Assembly: GCA_902785755.1 (NCBI GenBank)
Contig: CACZZO010000009.1
Location: forward strand, 124,001-188,000
From: an uncultured Bacteroidia bacterium
GTDB taxonomy: Bacteria > Bacteroidota > Bacteroidia > Bacteroidales > F082
Reading direction: 5' to 3'
Length of the DNA stretch: 64,000 nt
In this document: piece after piece, positions 26,098-33,021 of the stretch
How the letters are laid out: each line of letters opens with the position of its first letter
How positions within the stretch are numbered: position 1 is the first letter of the stretch
The notes under the pieces: generated by a model
Told to the model about the DNA's origin: nothing
The model's database searches: none
The model's input: the letters and a program-made list of their open reading frames with translations, nothing else
Translations under genes and position numbers: made by a program

Positions 26098-26622
26098 TTA
26101 CGGACATGGCCAGAACGGAACGCCACCACCGACATGCCATGCATTATGCTGTCCAACATTAGAACCAGATAAAATGTAGGAGAGATTATGTCCATGAAAA
26201 CGAGGTTTCAACCTAGCAATGGCAGCCTCACGGTCTATATGAAATGTACTCATCATAAGCGCAATGGCATTTTCGTCATGTTCATAGATCCCAGAATAAA
26301 AACAAGCACTACCTGATAAAGCACTTGTGCAATAATCAACAGCATAAGGCGTAGGTCCCGAATAACCTGAACAAGGTGGTGTTCCAAACGCATGCCAGTG
26401 TTCGGTAGTATTGGGCGGAATACTGGCATTGCAATAAGGACAAATATATTCCAAATCGCGATTACCATAAATAACTGTATCAACCATCGGTGCCTCTCCT
26501 GTTTCAAAAATAGTGGGCAAAGATTGCTGAGGTTCGGATTTCTTGCATGAATCGAGAGCCACCAAAGAGGCTAACATCATGCCTGCCATCATTAATGGCA
26601 TTAATACTCTTTTTTTCATCAT
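26098..26622 (-). CDS. Hypothetical lipoprotein with zinc-ribbon-like CPYC segment
   Basis: 174 residues. The signal peptide ends in a lipobox-like LDSC, so the protein is probably lipidated at Cys 26. The mature part has an ICPYCNASIPPNTTEHWHAFGTPPC-type segment with paired Cys and His residues that could bind metal, further cysteines (PYAVDYC, SACFYSG), and a C-terminal stretch rich in His, Gly and Asn. I do not recognise the family. The gene stands alone, with a promoter about 100 bases upstream. Two adjacent ATG codons (26622, 26619) are possible starts. Confidence 0.6.
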   Translation of the reverse strand: MMKKRVLMPLMMAGMMLASLVALDSCKKSEPQQSLPTIFETGEAPMVDTVIYGNRDLEYICPYCNASIPPNTTEHWHAFGTPPCSGYSGPTPYAVDYCTSALSGSACFYSGIYEHDENAIALMMSTFHIDREAAIARLKPRFHGHNLSYILSGSNVGQHNAWHVGGGVPFWPCP

Positions 26623-26726
26623 AGTTTTATTTTTTATTGATTAATACTCTGTTATTTGTTGTTATCTTGTTGAATACAAATTCATTCTGTCTTTTTGGGG
26701 CATCATTTTCCCTATAAACGACGCAG

Positions 26727-26734
26727 CAAAGATA
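26727..26734 (-). promoter_or_regulatory. -7 box (TATCTTTG) for the lipoprotein gene
   Basis: TAnnTTTG match on the minus strand, about 105 bases before the ATG, giving an unusually long AT-rich leader. Confidence 0.45.
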
Positions 26735-26788
26735 AGGATAATTTTCATATTGGTATCTTTTTTTTCATTTTTTTTTCAATTTCAACCA

Positions 26789-27568
26789 TTAATATGTGTA
26801 CTTTTTGCCGAGTAGATTGAATTGAAGGCAAATGCCTCCATAGAAATGCTTGAAATCTTTTAAGCTGGCTTGCAGGCGAAGATGCTGCCAAAGCAACATA
26901 TCTGTACCAAGAATGAACTCGTTGCCCGTATATTCGGCAATCAACCTTCCCTGCGGGAAGAAAGCTGGTCGGAAGGTAATGCCACCTACTATTCCGTTCC
27001 ATTTGGAGTTGTAGCCGCGAAGGTAATAGCGGTAGCATAGTGTCACGCCCAATTCATTGCCTCCGAAAGTAAAATGCTTGGTGGCCGCCACATAGAAATT
27101 GCAAAAATACAGTTGGACATCGGTATGGCCTGGGAGGTAGCCGGTGGTCAAGACATCGTTGCCCCCGATGGTTATGGCAGGATGGTACTTGCCTTCTTTC
27201 AGCGGCCTGATTTTCACCGAAGCATAACGGTCCTTGCTCCAATTAAGGACATGTCCTTGCGCATCTTTGCGATAGATGCGCTCGGTGCATACATAACTCA
27301 TTTCCAGCCAACTGAAAGGCGTTAAGGAAATATAGTAATCGAAGGTGTGGTATTTTTTCCCATCTCCGGGATAGATGAATCCCGTGTCGGGAGTCATGGC
27401 CTTGTTGAGGAAGTGCGCTCCGATGAAGGCATCACCCTCGTGGTTCATTTCTCCTGATGGGACATGCACCAAACCCGAAATGCCTGTGTATTGTTGTGAC
27501 TTGCCTGTTTGGGGTAGCAGCCATAGCAGCATTAATGCGGCAATGATATTAATATTATGGTGTTTCAT
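26789..27568 (-). CDS. YjbH-like outer membrane protein, second of a pair
   Basis: 259 residues from the ATG at 27568, which opens a signal peptide (MKHHNINIIAALMLLWLLPQ); a longer frame reads into the upstream gene. The segment GISGLVHVPSGEMNHEGDAF is typical of YjbH-domain proteins, and the rest alternates like a beta-barrel (aromatic strand ends, C-terminal FNLLGKKYTY). The start lies 14 bases inside the upstream gene, so the two are coupled. YjbH-type proteins accompany exopolysaccharide export in other bacteria; here no polysaccharide genes adjoin, so the role is open. Confidence 0.65.
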   Translation of the reverse strand: MKHHNINIIAALMLLWLLPQTGKSQQYTGISGLVHVPSGEMNHEGDAFIGAHFLNKAMTPDTGFIYPGDGKKYHTFDYYISLTPFSWLEMSYVCTERIYRKDAQGHVLNWSKDRYASVKIRPLKEGKYHPAITIGGNDVLTTGYLPGHTDVQLYFCNFYVAATKHFTFGGNELGVTLCYRYYLRGYNSKWNGIVGGITFRPAFFPQGRLIAEYTGNEFILGTDMLLWQHLRLQASLKDFKHFYGGICLQFNLLGKKYTY

Positions 27569-28478
27569 TCTTTTTCTTCTTTTCAGTGATGATAAAATCA
27601 GGTTCCATAGTATGGCTGCCCCATTGCAACAAGTCACGGCTAAACCAGCCATGGCGTATGTTTTCCTCAGGGTCGGTATGGTACATGCGATTGGAATAGA
27701 CTTTATACATGACGGAATACGACATTTGATAATTGGATGCCAGACGGAAATTCACTGCCCTATGCTTGCGATGATAGGGCGGAAGTGCGATAACGATACG
27801 AAATCCACCATCCAATCCGTATTCATTGCTCCAATGGCCATATACGGAAACTGTGGTGTGGTTGAAGTGGCGCATAGCCTCAGCCTCGATGCCATAATCA
27901 CGATACAAATACCTCCCAACAGTGCCACGGAATTGCGTGTTCCATTGCGAAAGATAGATGTCGCCACCAACAGTCCAAACAAAAGTATTGGGTTTGTTAA
28001 TATGGAATGTTTCATTAAAATACATCGTTCCAACATAACCCATCTGTCCTTCAAAAGCAAACCAGCCGCACAAAGGAAGAAAAGCCTTTAAATCCACTCC
28101 ATAACGGTACATATCGAAAACACCAGCCGATGCTTTAAGATGCAACTTGCTAATACGAAACTCTTTGCTGATGTTGAAAGCACCAATTTGAACGTACTTA
28201 TATTGTTCGCCATAAGTGTTCACGATGGGCACTACAGCTTGTCCGGCCAATTGCCAATGGTTGCCAAAATTAAACTTGAAGCCTGGGGTAAGTTGTAACA
28301 GCACATCGTATTGCCTTTCGAAATGCATGTCACTGAAACCGAAATTAATGCCCGAGAAAAAATCGATGCTGGGAGAAGAGCCTTGCCCCTTGGCCTTGGG
28401 CGGACTTGCGCATAGCGAAACCGCAAGGAGCACAGCCACTATCGCGAAATGTCGGAAAAATGGATTGCGGTGAAACAT
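27555..28478 (-). CDS. Outer membrane beta-barrel protein, first of the YjbH-like pair
   Basis: 307 residues with a signal peptide (cleavage near KAKGQG). The mature part is a series of short amphipathic strands (FKFNFGNHWQLAGQAVVP, GYVGTMYFNETF) as expected for an outer membrane barrel. It overlaps the next gene by 14 bases, and the two probably form one functional unit. The C-terminal tail is unusually basic (EKKKKNETP). The exact family is uncertain; the YjbH link rests on the neighbour and the barrel pattern. Confidence 0.6.
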   Translation of the reverse strand: MFHRNPFFRHFAIVAVLLAVSLCASPPKAKGQGSSPSIDFFSGINFGFSDMHFERQYDVLLQLTPGFKFNFGNHWQLAGQAVVPIVNTYGEQYKYVQIGAFNISKEFRISKLHLKASAGVFDMYRYGVDLKAFLPLCGWFAFEGQMGYVGTMYFNETFHINKPNTFVWTVGGDIYLSQWNTQFRGTVGRYLYRDYGIEAEAMRHFNHTTVSVYGHWSNEYGLDGGFRIVIALPPYHRKHRAVNFRLASNYQMSYSVMYKVYSNRMYHTDPEENIRHGWFSRDLLQWGSHTMEPDFIITEKKKKNETP

Positions 28479-28506
28479 TGCAACAATTTGATTAATAATT
28501 TGGCTG

Positions 28507-28514
28507 CAAATTTA
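28507..28514 (-). promoter_or_regulatory. -7 box (TAAATTTG) for the YjbH-like operon
   Basis: TAnnTTTG match on the minus strand, 28 bases before the ATG, in the divergent region with hydF. Confidence 0.5.
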
Positions 28515-28546
28515 CATGAAAAATCGGGTTGTCAGCGAGTTTTTAG

Positions 28547-28554
28547 TAATTTTG
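28547..28554 (+). promoter_or_regulatory. -7 box (TAATTTTG) for hydF
   Basis: TAnnTTTG match on the plus strand, 22 bases before the hydF ATG. Confidence 0.5.
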
Positions 28555-28576
28555 CCAAAAAAATAGGCATTTTTTT

Positions 28577-29770
28577 ATGGCAAAAGATCTCAAACCCCAT
28601 ATCGGCATTTTCGGTCGCAGGAATTGCGGCAAGAGCAGCCTCATCAACCTCCTCACGGGACAAGACATCGCCATCGTGAGCGACACGGCGGGCACCACCA
28701 CCGACCCCGTCAAGAAAAGCATCGAAATCTTTGGCATCGGGCCTTGCGTGCTCATCGACACGGCGGGCATCGACGACGTGGGCGATTTGGGCCGACAGCG
28801 CATCGAAAAAACCATGAAGGTTTTGGAGGAAATCGACTGCGCCGTTTTGGTCATCACAGGCAACAACTTTGAAGAGCCTGAAAAACAGCTCATTGCCCGC
28901 ATGAAAGCACTGGCTGTGCCGTTTTTCATCGTCCACAACAAGGCCGACCAAGAGCCGTTGCTCGCCGTCTTGAAGGCAATGATTGAGCAGAATTATGGTA
29001 CTAAAATACTGGATTTCAGCGTTCAAAGAAAGGATGACATTGCTCCATTGGTTGAGGTTTTGAAGAAAACGATTCCCGAAAGTGCCTATCAGAAAGTCTC
29101 TTTGCTTGGCGGCATTATCCAGCCTAATGAAGTGGTCGTTTTGGTTTGCCCCGTGGATGCCGAAGCCCCTGAAGGCCGTCTCATTTTGCCCCAAGTGATG
29201 GCCATCCGCGATGTGCTCGACAACGAATGTATCTGCGTCGTACTGAAGGAAACCCATCTGAAGCAATATTTGGAAACAATGCCCAAACCTGCTTTGATTG
29301 TCACTGACAGTCAAGTGTTTGGCTTTGTGAGCAAAATCGTTCCACCTGAAATCCCATTGACCAGTTTCAGTATTGTCATGGCTCGTTTGCGCGGCGATTT
29401 CGACAATTATGTGAAAGGCACGCCGCACCTTTCCGAATTGAAGGACGGCGACACGGTTTTGCTGCTCGAATCCTGCACCCACCACAGCACTTGCGAGGAC
29501 ATCGGGCGGGTGAAGTTGCCTCGTATGATTCTGAAATTCACGGGCAAGGCCATTAATTTTGAATATGTGGCTGGCTTGTCGCCTATCAGCAATCCTGAGA
29601 AATACGCCATGGCCATCCAATGCGGCGGCTGCATGAGCACACGCAAACAACTCATCAACCGCACGAACCTTTTTGTGAATCAAGGCATTCCGATCAGCAA
29701 CTACGGTATGGCCTTGGCTTATATGAACGGCATTTTCGAGCGGGTGATGGAGCCATTCAGGCAAAAATAG
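28577..29770 (+). CDS. hydF: [FeFe]-hydrogenase H-cluster maturation GTPase HydF
   Basis: 397 residues. The N-terminal GTPase domain has the P-loop GRRNCGKSSL, TAGTTTDPV, the G3 motif DTAG and the G4 motif HNKAD. A middle dimerisation domain and the C-terminal cluster-binding domain follow, with SCTHHSTCEDIG (CxH) and QCGGC. The scaffold assembles the di-iron subcluster for hydrogenase. The usual HCxxC reads QCGGC here, so one possible cluster ligand is replaced. The HydE, HydG and hydrogenase genes are not in the window. Its presence indicates anaerobic hydrogen metabolism. Confidence 0.93.
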   Translation: MAKDLKPHIGIFGRRNCGKSSLINLLTGQDIAIVSDTAGTTTDPVKKSIEIFGIGPCVLIDTAGIDDVGDLGRQRIEKTMKVLEEIDCAVLVITGNNFEEPEKQLIARMKALAVPFFIVHNKADQEPLLAVLKAMIEQNYGTKILDFSVQRKDDIAPLVEVLKKTIPESAYQKVSLLGGIIQPNEVVVLVCPVDAEAPEGRLILPQVMAIRDVLDNECICVVLKETHLKQYLETMPKPALIVTDSQVFGFVSKIVPPEIPLTSFSIVMARLRGDFDNYVKGTPHLSELKDGDTVLLLESCTHHSTCEDIGRVKLPRMILKFTGKAINFEYVAGLSPISNPEKYAMAIQCGGCMSTRKQLINRTNLFVNQGIPISNYGMALAYMNGIFERVMEPFRQK

Positions 29771-29775
29771 CCGAA

Positions 29776-29863
29776 TTTTACGGTTCGAAATGCAAAAACA
29801 AGGCCAATTTTTATAGTTGAAAATGTAAAAATTCGAATAATTTTATAGTTTGAAATGTAAAAA
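29776..29863. repeat. Three direct repeats with 32-33-bp period upstream of the second ATPase
   Basis: The 23-bp unit ttttatagtttgaaatgtaa (plus aaa) starts at 29776 (diverged), 29809 and 29841. The spacing of 33 and 32 bp equals that of the unrelated array before the DUF4143 ATPase at 7.6 kb. An inverted half-unit (tcaaactataa, 29886-29896) overlaps the start codon. Confidence 0.75.
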
Positions 29864-29867
29864 TATG

Positions 29868-29875
29868 TATTTTTG
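29868..29875 (+). promoter_or_regulatory. -7 box (TATTTTTG) for the second ATPase gene
   Basis: TAnnTTTG match directly after the third repeat. The transcript would start near 29881, which excludes the GTG at 29878 as start codon and supports the ATG at 29896. Confidence 0.55.
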
Positions 29876-29895
29876 CAGTGTCAAATCAAACTATA

Positions 29896-31107
29896 ATGCG
29901 TATGGAAACCATTGAAGTGCAACCGCTTTTCGACAACTATCACCGCAAAATCGCCAAGGTCGATCTGAAATTCAAGCGCTACCTCTATTCCCAAATCAAC
30001 TGGAAGGCCCGGATGATTGGCATCAAAGGGGCGCGAGGTGTTGGCAAGACCACCATGCTGTTGCAACATATCCTTGACAACTACGAAGATATTGACCAAA
30101 CGCTATATGTGTCGCTTGACGACCTTTGGTTTGCCTCTCACAATTTGATGGAATTGGTTGATTGGGCTGACCGCCATGGCCTCAGCAGGCTTTATCTTGA
30201 TGAAGTACACCGCTACAAATCCTGGTCGGAGACGCTGAAAAACATCTACGACAACTATCCCGACATGGGCATCGTTTACACCAGCAGTTCGCTTCTTGCC
30301 ATAGACAATGCCAAGGTTGACCTTTCGCGCCGCCAAACGCCTTACACGCTTTACGGGCTTTCGTTCCGCGAATTTCTTGACTTTGAAGATGTTGCCCATA
30401 TCAGCCCCATCCCGATAGAGACATTGCTTCGCGACCATGTCAAACAGGCCATGAAAATCACGAAGAACCTCAAAGTAGCTCCCTTGTTCGAGGCTTACTT
30501 GAAGCACGGCTATTATCCGTTTTACCGCGAGGTGAGCGATGATTTTCCCATACGTTTGCGCGAAATCGTTTCCTTGGTCATCGAAAACGACCTGCCCGCC
30601 GTGGAGAACATTTCTTACGAAACCCTTCTGAAAGTCAAGCGTTTGCTGATGATCATCAGTGAGCATGTGCCTTTCGAGCCTAACATGTCGGAATTGTGGA
30701 AACAACTATCGACCAACAATGAATTAGGGCTTCGCATGCTATATTCTTTGGACAAAGCGCAGATTCTTTCGCTGCTCACCTCAAAGACCAAAAGTTACAA
30801 ATACCTCAGCAAGCCCGACAAGATTTTCCTCAACAATCCCAATTTGATGCATACGTTGTGTCCCACGGTGGAAATCGGGAACGAGCGGGAAACGTTTTTC
30901 AACAACCAAATGAGCGTTGCGCACGAAGTGAAATTTCCGCAAAAAGGCGACTTTTTGGTCAACGATCGTTATCTGTTTGAGGTCGGCGGCAAAAACAAGA
31001 CTTTCGACCAAATCAAAGACATTCCCGACAGTTTTCTTGCCGTTGACGAAACCGAGGTAGGATTTAGTAACCGCATTCCCTTGTGGATGTTTGGAATGAC
31101 TTATTGA
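29896..31107 (+). CDS. AAA+ ATPase of the AAA_14/DUF4143 type
   Basis: 403 residues. Walker A KGARGVGKTTML (about residue 41), Walker B LYLDEVH, a sensor-like TSSS and the SRRQTPYTLYGLSFREFL segment typical of this family. The C terminus has GDFLVNDRYLFEVGGKNK, a PD-(D/E)XK-like pattern. The protein is cytoplasmic and its function is not established for the family. It is only distantly similar to the ATPase at 6.3 kb, yet both are preceded by three direct repeats with the same period. It is flanked by core genes (hydF, tatD group), so it may be a single-gene insertion. Confidence 0.85.
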   Translation: MRMETIEVQPLFDNYHRKIAKVDLKFKRYLYSQINWKARMIGIKGARGVGKTTMLLQHILDNYEDIDQTLYVSLDDLWFASHNLMELVDWADRHGLSRLYLDEVHRYKSWSETLKNIYDNYPDMGIVYTSSSLLAIDNAKVDLSRRQTPYTLYGLSFREFLDFEDVAHISPIPIETLLRDHVKQAMKITKNLKVAPLFEAYLKHGYYPFYREVSDDFPIRLREIVSLVIENDLPAVENISYETLLKVKRLLMIISEHVPFEPNMSELWKQLSTNNELGLRMLYSLDKAQILSLLTSKTKSYKYLSKPDKIFLNNPNLMHTLCPTVEIGNERETFFNNQMSVAHEVKFPQKGDFLVNDRYLFEVGGKNKTFDQIKDIPDSFLAVDETEVGFSNRIPLWMFGMTY

Positions 31108-31129
31108 ACGAAGACAACGAAAAGTGGTA

Positions 31130-31585
31130 TTATTGCTTCTTTAAATACATCAACAATCCTCGACACCCTTCCGAAACATCCCTCCAAGTGGCCTCAAAAT
31201 CGCCCGTGTACCACGGGTCGGCCACATCGCTCGGGCGGTGGGTGTAGTCCATCAAGAGGCTGATTTTATGTTCGGTATCCTCGCCGAACATCCGTTTCAG
31301 GTTGCGGAGGTTGTTGCGATCCATGGCAACGATATAATCATAATAGGAGTAGTCTTGCCGAGTCATTTGTCGTGCGGTCTTGCCCTCGCAGCCAATGCCG
31401 TGCTCTGCCAATTTGCGCCGCGCCAGAGGATATACGGGATTGCCGATTTCTTCGGTCGAGGTGGCTGCCGAGGCGATTTCAAACTGCTCGCTCAAGCCTG
31501 CTTCGGCGACGAGTTTCTTCATTACAAACTCCGCCATAGGACTGCGGCAGATGTTGCCGTGGCAGATGAAGAGGACTTTTATCAT
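31130..31585 (-). CDS. Low-molecular-weight protein-tyrosine phosphatase
   Basis: 151 residues. The N-terminal active-site loop CHGNICRSPMAE (C-x5-R-S) and the catalytic Asp in DPWYTGDF near residue 121 are both present. It removes phosphate from tyrosine and is often linked to capsule or exopolysaccharide control. It is the last gene of a row with tcdA and tatD, separated from tcdA by 32 bases containing short tandem repeats (gttgaatt). Confidence 0.93.
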   Translation of the reverse strand: MIKVLFICHGNICRSPMAEFVMKKLVAEAGLSEQFEIASAATSTEEIGNPVYPLARRKLAEHGIGCEGKTARQMTRQDYSYYDYIVAMDRNNLRNLKRMFGEDTEHKISLLMDYTHRPSDVADPWYTGDFEATWRDVSEGCRGLLMYLKKQ

Positions 31586-31617
31586 GTTGAAGTGTTGATT
31601 GTTGAATTGTTGAATTG

Positions 31618-32337
31618 TTATTTTCCAAGCAGGTCATTAATGACGACAGAGGCGCAAAAGATGCCAAAGGTCGCGGGAAGGTAAGAAATCGTGCCGACAT
31701 TGGAAACCTTGTTCTGCTCATCAACGCCCTCGGTGATGATGGCCGAGGCATCGACAGGCTCGGGCGAGAAGACGACCTTGATGCCATCGAACACGCCCAA
31801 ACGGTGCAGTCGTTTTCGGATGTAAAACGCCAAACGGCAATGGTTTGACTTCGAGATGTCGCAAATTTCTACCTTTTCGGGGTGAAACTTTCCACCCGCG
31901 CCCATGCTGCTCACGATGCGCTGGTTGTTTTGTTTGGCGTAATAAAGCAGAAACACTTTTGGGGCAACCGTGTCGATGGCATCCACCACATAGTCAAAGG
32001 GTTGCGCCATCAGGTCGATGATGGCTTGGTCTTTCAGGTATTGGTTGAGGACGGTCAATTCGATTTCGGGATTGATGTCGCGGAGGCGGTCTGCCATCAC
32101 CTCGGCTTTGGGGCGGCCAAGGGTGCTTTCCAAGGCCAAAAGCTGGCGGTTGCGGTTGGTGATGTTCACCACATCGCCGTCCACGAGGGTCATTTTGCCG
32201 ATGCCCGCGCGAGCCAATTGCTCGGCGGCGTAGCCTCCCACGCCACCCAAGCCTACCACAATCACATGCTTGGATTTCAATATGTTGATGCCCTCGTCAC
32301 CGATTAATAAGCGGGTTCTATCTTGCCAGTGTTCCAT
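31618..32337 (-). CDS. tcdA: tRNA threonylcarbamoyladenosine dehydratase
   Basis: 239 residues, E1/ThiF-like fold. The nucleotide-binding GLGGVGGYAAEQLARAGIG is near residue 29, and LVDGDVVNITNRNRQ follows, with the Arg pair that contacts ATP. The product cyclises t6A to ct6A in tRNA. The length and N terminus (MEHWQDRTRLLIGDEG) fit TcdA better than MoeB or ThiF. It overlaps tatD by 34 bases. Confidence 0.88.
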   Translation of the reverse strand: MEHWQDRTRLLIGDEGINILKSKHVIVVGLGGVGGYAAEQLARAGIGKMTLVDGDVVNITNRNRQLLALESTLGRPKAEVMADRLRDINPEIELTVLNQYLKDQAIIDLMAQPFDYVVDAIDTVAPKVFLLYYAKQNNQRIVSSMGAGGKFHPEKVEICDISKSNHCRLAFYIRKRLHRLGVFDGIKVVFSPEPVDASAIITEGVDEQNKVSNVGTISYLPATFGIFCASVVINDLLGK

Positions 32338-32984
32338 TGGGTTGCAAAGTTAGTAAAGATTTGTTTTTGTAAAGTAACAATGTCGGTTTCCAGAAGTTTT
32401 GCCGCAGTTTCATAAACCTTTTCTATACCGATTTCAGCCATGTCGGTTTCAAAGAAGACATAATCTATATCAATGGTTTTTAGCGAGTTGTAAATTTTCC
32501 TGTCGGGATGCAGCAGACTCTCGCCGACGGAAAGAAAAATCCCCTGTCGGATGAGTTGGGCGGCATCTTGCGCCGTGCCGTTGAAGCCATGCACAATCCA
32601 AGGCTGTTTCGCTCGGTGTTTTTTGCGCAGGGCGACAATCTCGTTGTGGCTTTTCACATCGTGCAGAATCATTGGCTTTTTCAGGTTCTCCGACAAAACA
32701 ATCTGTCGTTCAAAAACCTTGATTTGTTGGTCAAAGTCAGCGTGAAACTTGTCCAAACCCGCCTCACCGAGGGCAATGACCTGAGGTCGTTGCAAGTTCT
32801 CTTTCAATTTGTTCAAGGCTTCATCAACTTGAAAATCAGCCTTATCCAATGCCCATGGATGAATGCCGCAACTGTAATGGCCTTGCTCGGGACAAGGTTG
32901 CTCCAAATCGAGATTGACGATTTGAATTATGCCGTCTTCGGGATTGGTCGAATGTGTGTGAATGTCGATAAATGGAGTTTTCAT
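32304..32984 (-). CDS. TatD-family hydrolase
   Basis: 226 residues, slightly short for the family. Metal-binding motifs visible: the N-terminal DIHTHS, the Glu in ALGEAGLDK, the His in MILHDVKS and IVHGFNG, and the Asp in FFETDMAE. It is probably a metal-dependent deoxyribonuclease or related hydrolase. It is the first gene of an operon with tcdA and the phosphatase. The start codon lies five bases from its -7 box, so the transcript should be leaderless or nearly so. Confidence 0.85.
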   Translation of the reverse strand: MKTPFIDIHTHSTNPEDGIIQIVNLDLEQPCPEQGHYSCGIHPWALDKADFQVDEALNKLKENLQRPQVIALGEAGLDKFHADFDQQIKVFERQIVLSENLKKPMILHDVKSHNEIVALRKKHRAKQPWIVHGFNGTAQDAAQLIRQGIFLSVGESLLHPDRKIYNSLKTIDIDYVFFETDMAEIGIEKVYETAAKLLETDIVTLQKQIFTNFATQWNTGKIEPAY

Positions 32985-32989
32985 GCCCG

Positions 32990-32997
32990 CAAAATTA
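32990..32997 (-). promoter_or_regulatory. -7 box (TAATTTTG) for the tatD operon, start codon five bases away
   Basis: TAnnTTTG on the minus strand in a 37-bp divergent region shared with recG. The start codon begins five bases after the box. Confidence 0.5.
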
Positions 32998-33009
32998 GAA
33001 AAAAATCCC

Positions 33010-33017
33010 TACTTTTG
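33010..33017 (+). promoter_or_regulatory. -7 box (TACTTTTG) for recG, start codon four bases away
   Basis: TAnnTTTG on the plus strand followed by tggc and ATG, the same spacing as at 25537. It excludes the longer recG frame. Confidence 0.5.
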
Positions 33018-33021
33018 TGGC

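Noticed and set aside
27555..27652. Longer start (27652) for the second YjbH-like gene
   Set aside because: It would place 28 residues without signal peptide character inside the upstream gene; the ATG at 27568 opens a good signal peptide.
28532..29764. A 410-codon minus-strand frame opposite hydF
   Set aside because: hydF has intact GTPase and cluster motifs and a promoter on the plus strand; the opposite frame is a mirror artefact.
29776..29863. Repeats before the second ATPase considered a copy of those at 7.6 kb
   Set aside because: The unit sequences are unrelated; only number, period and position agree.
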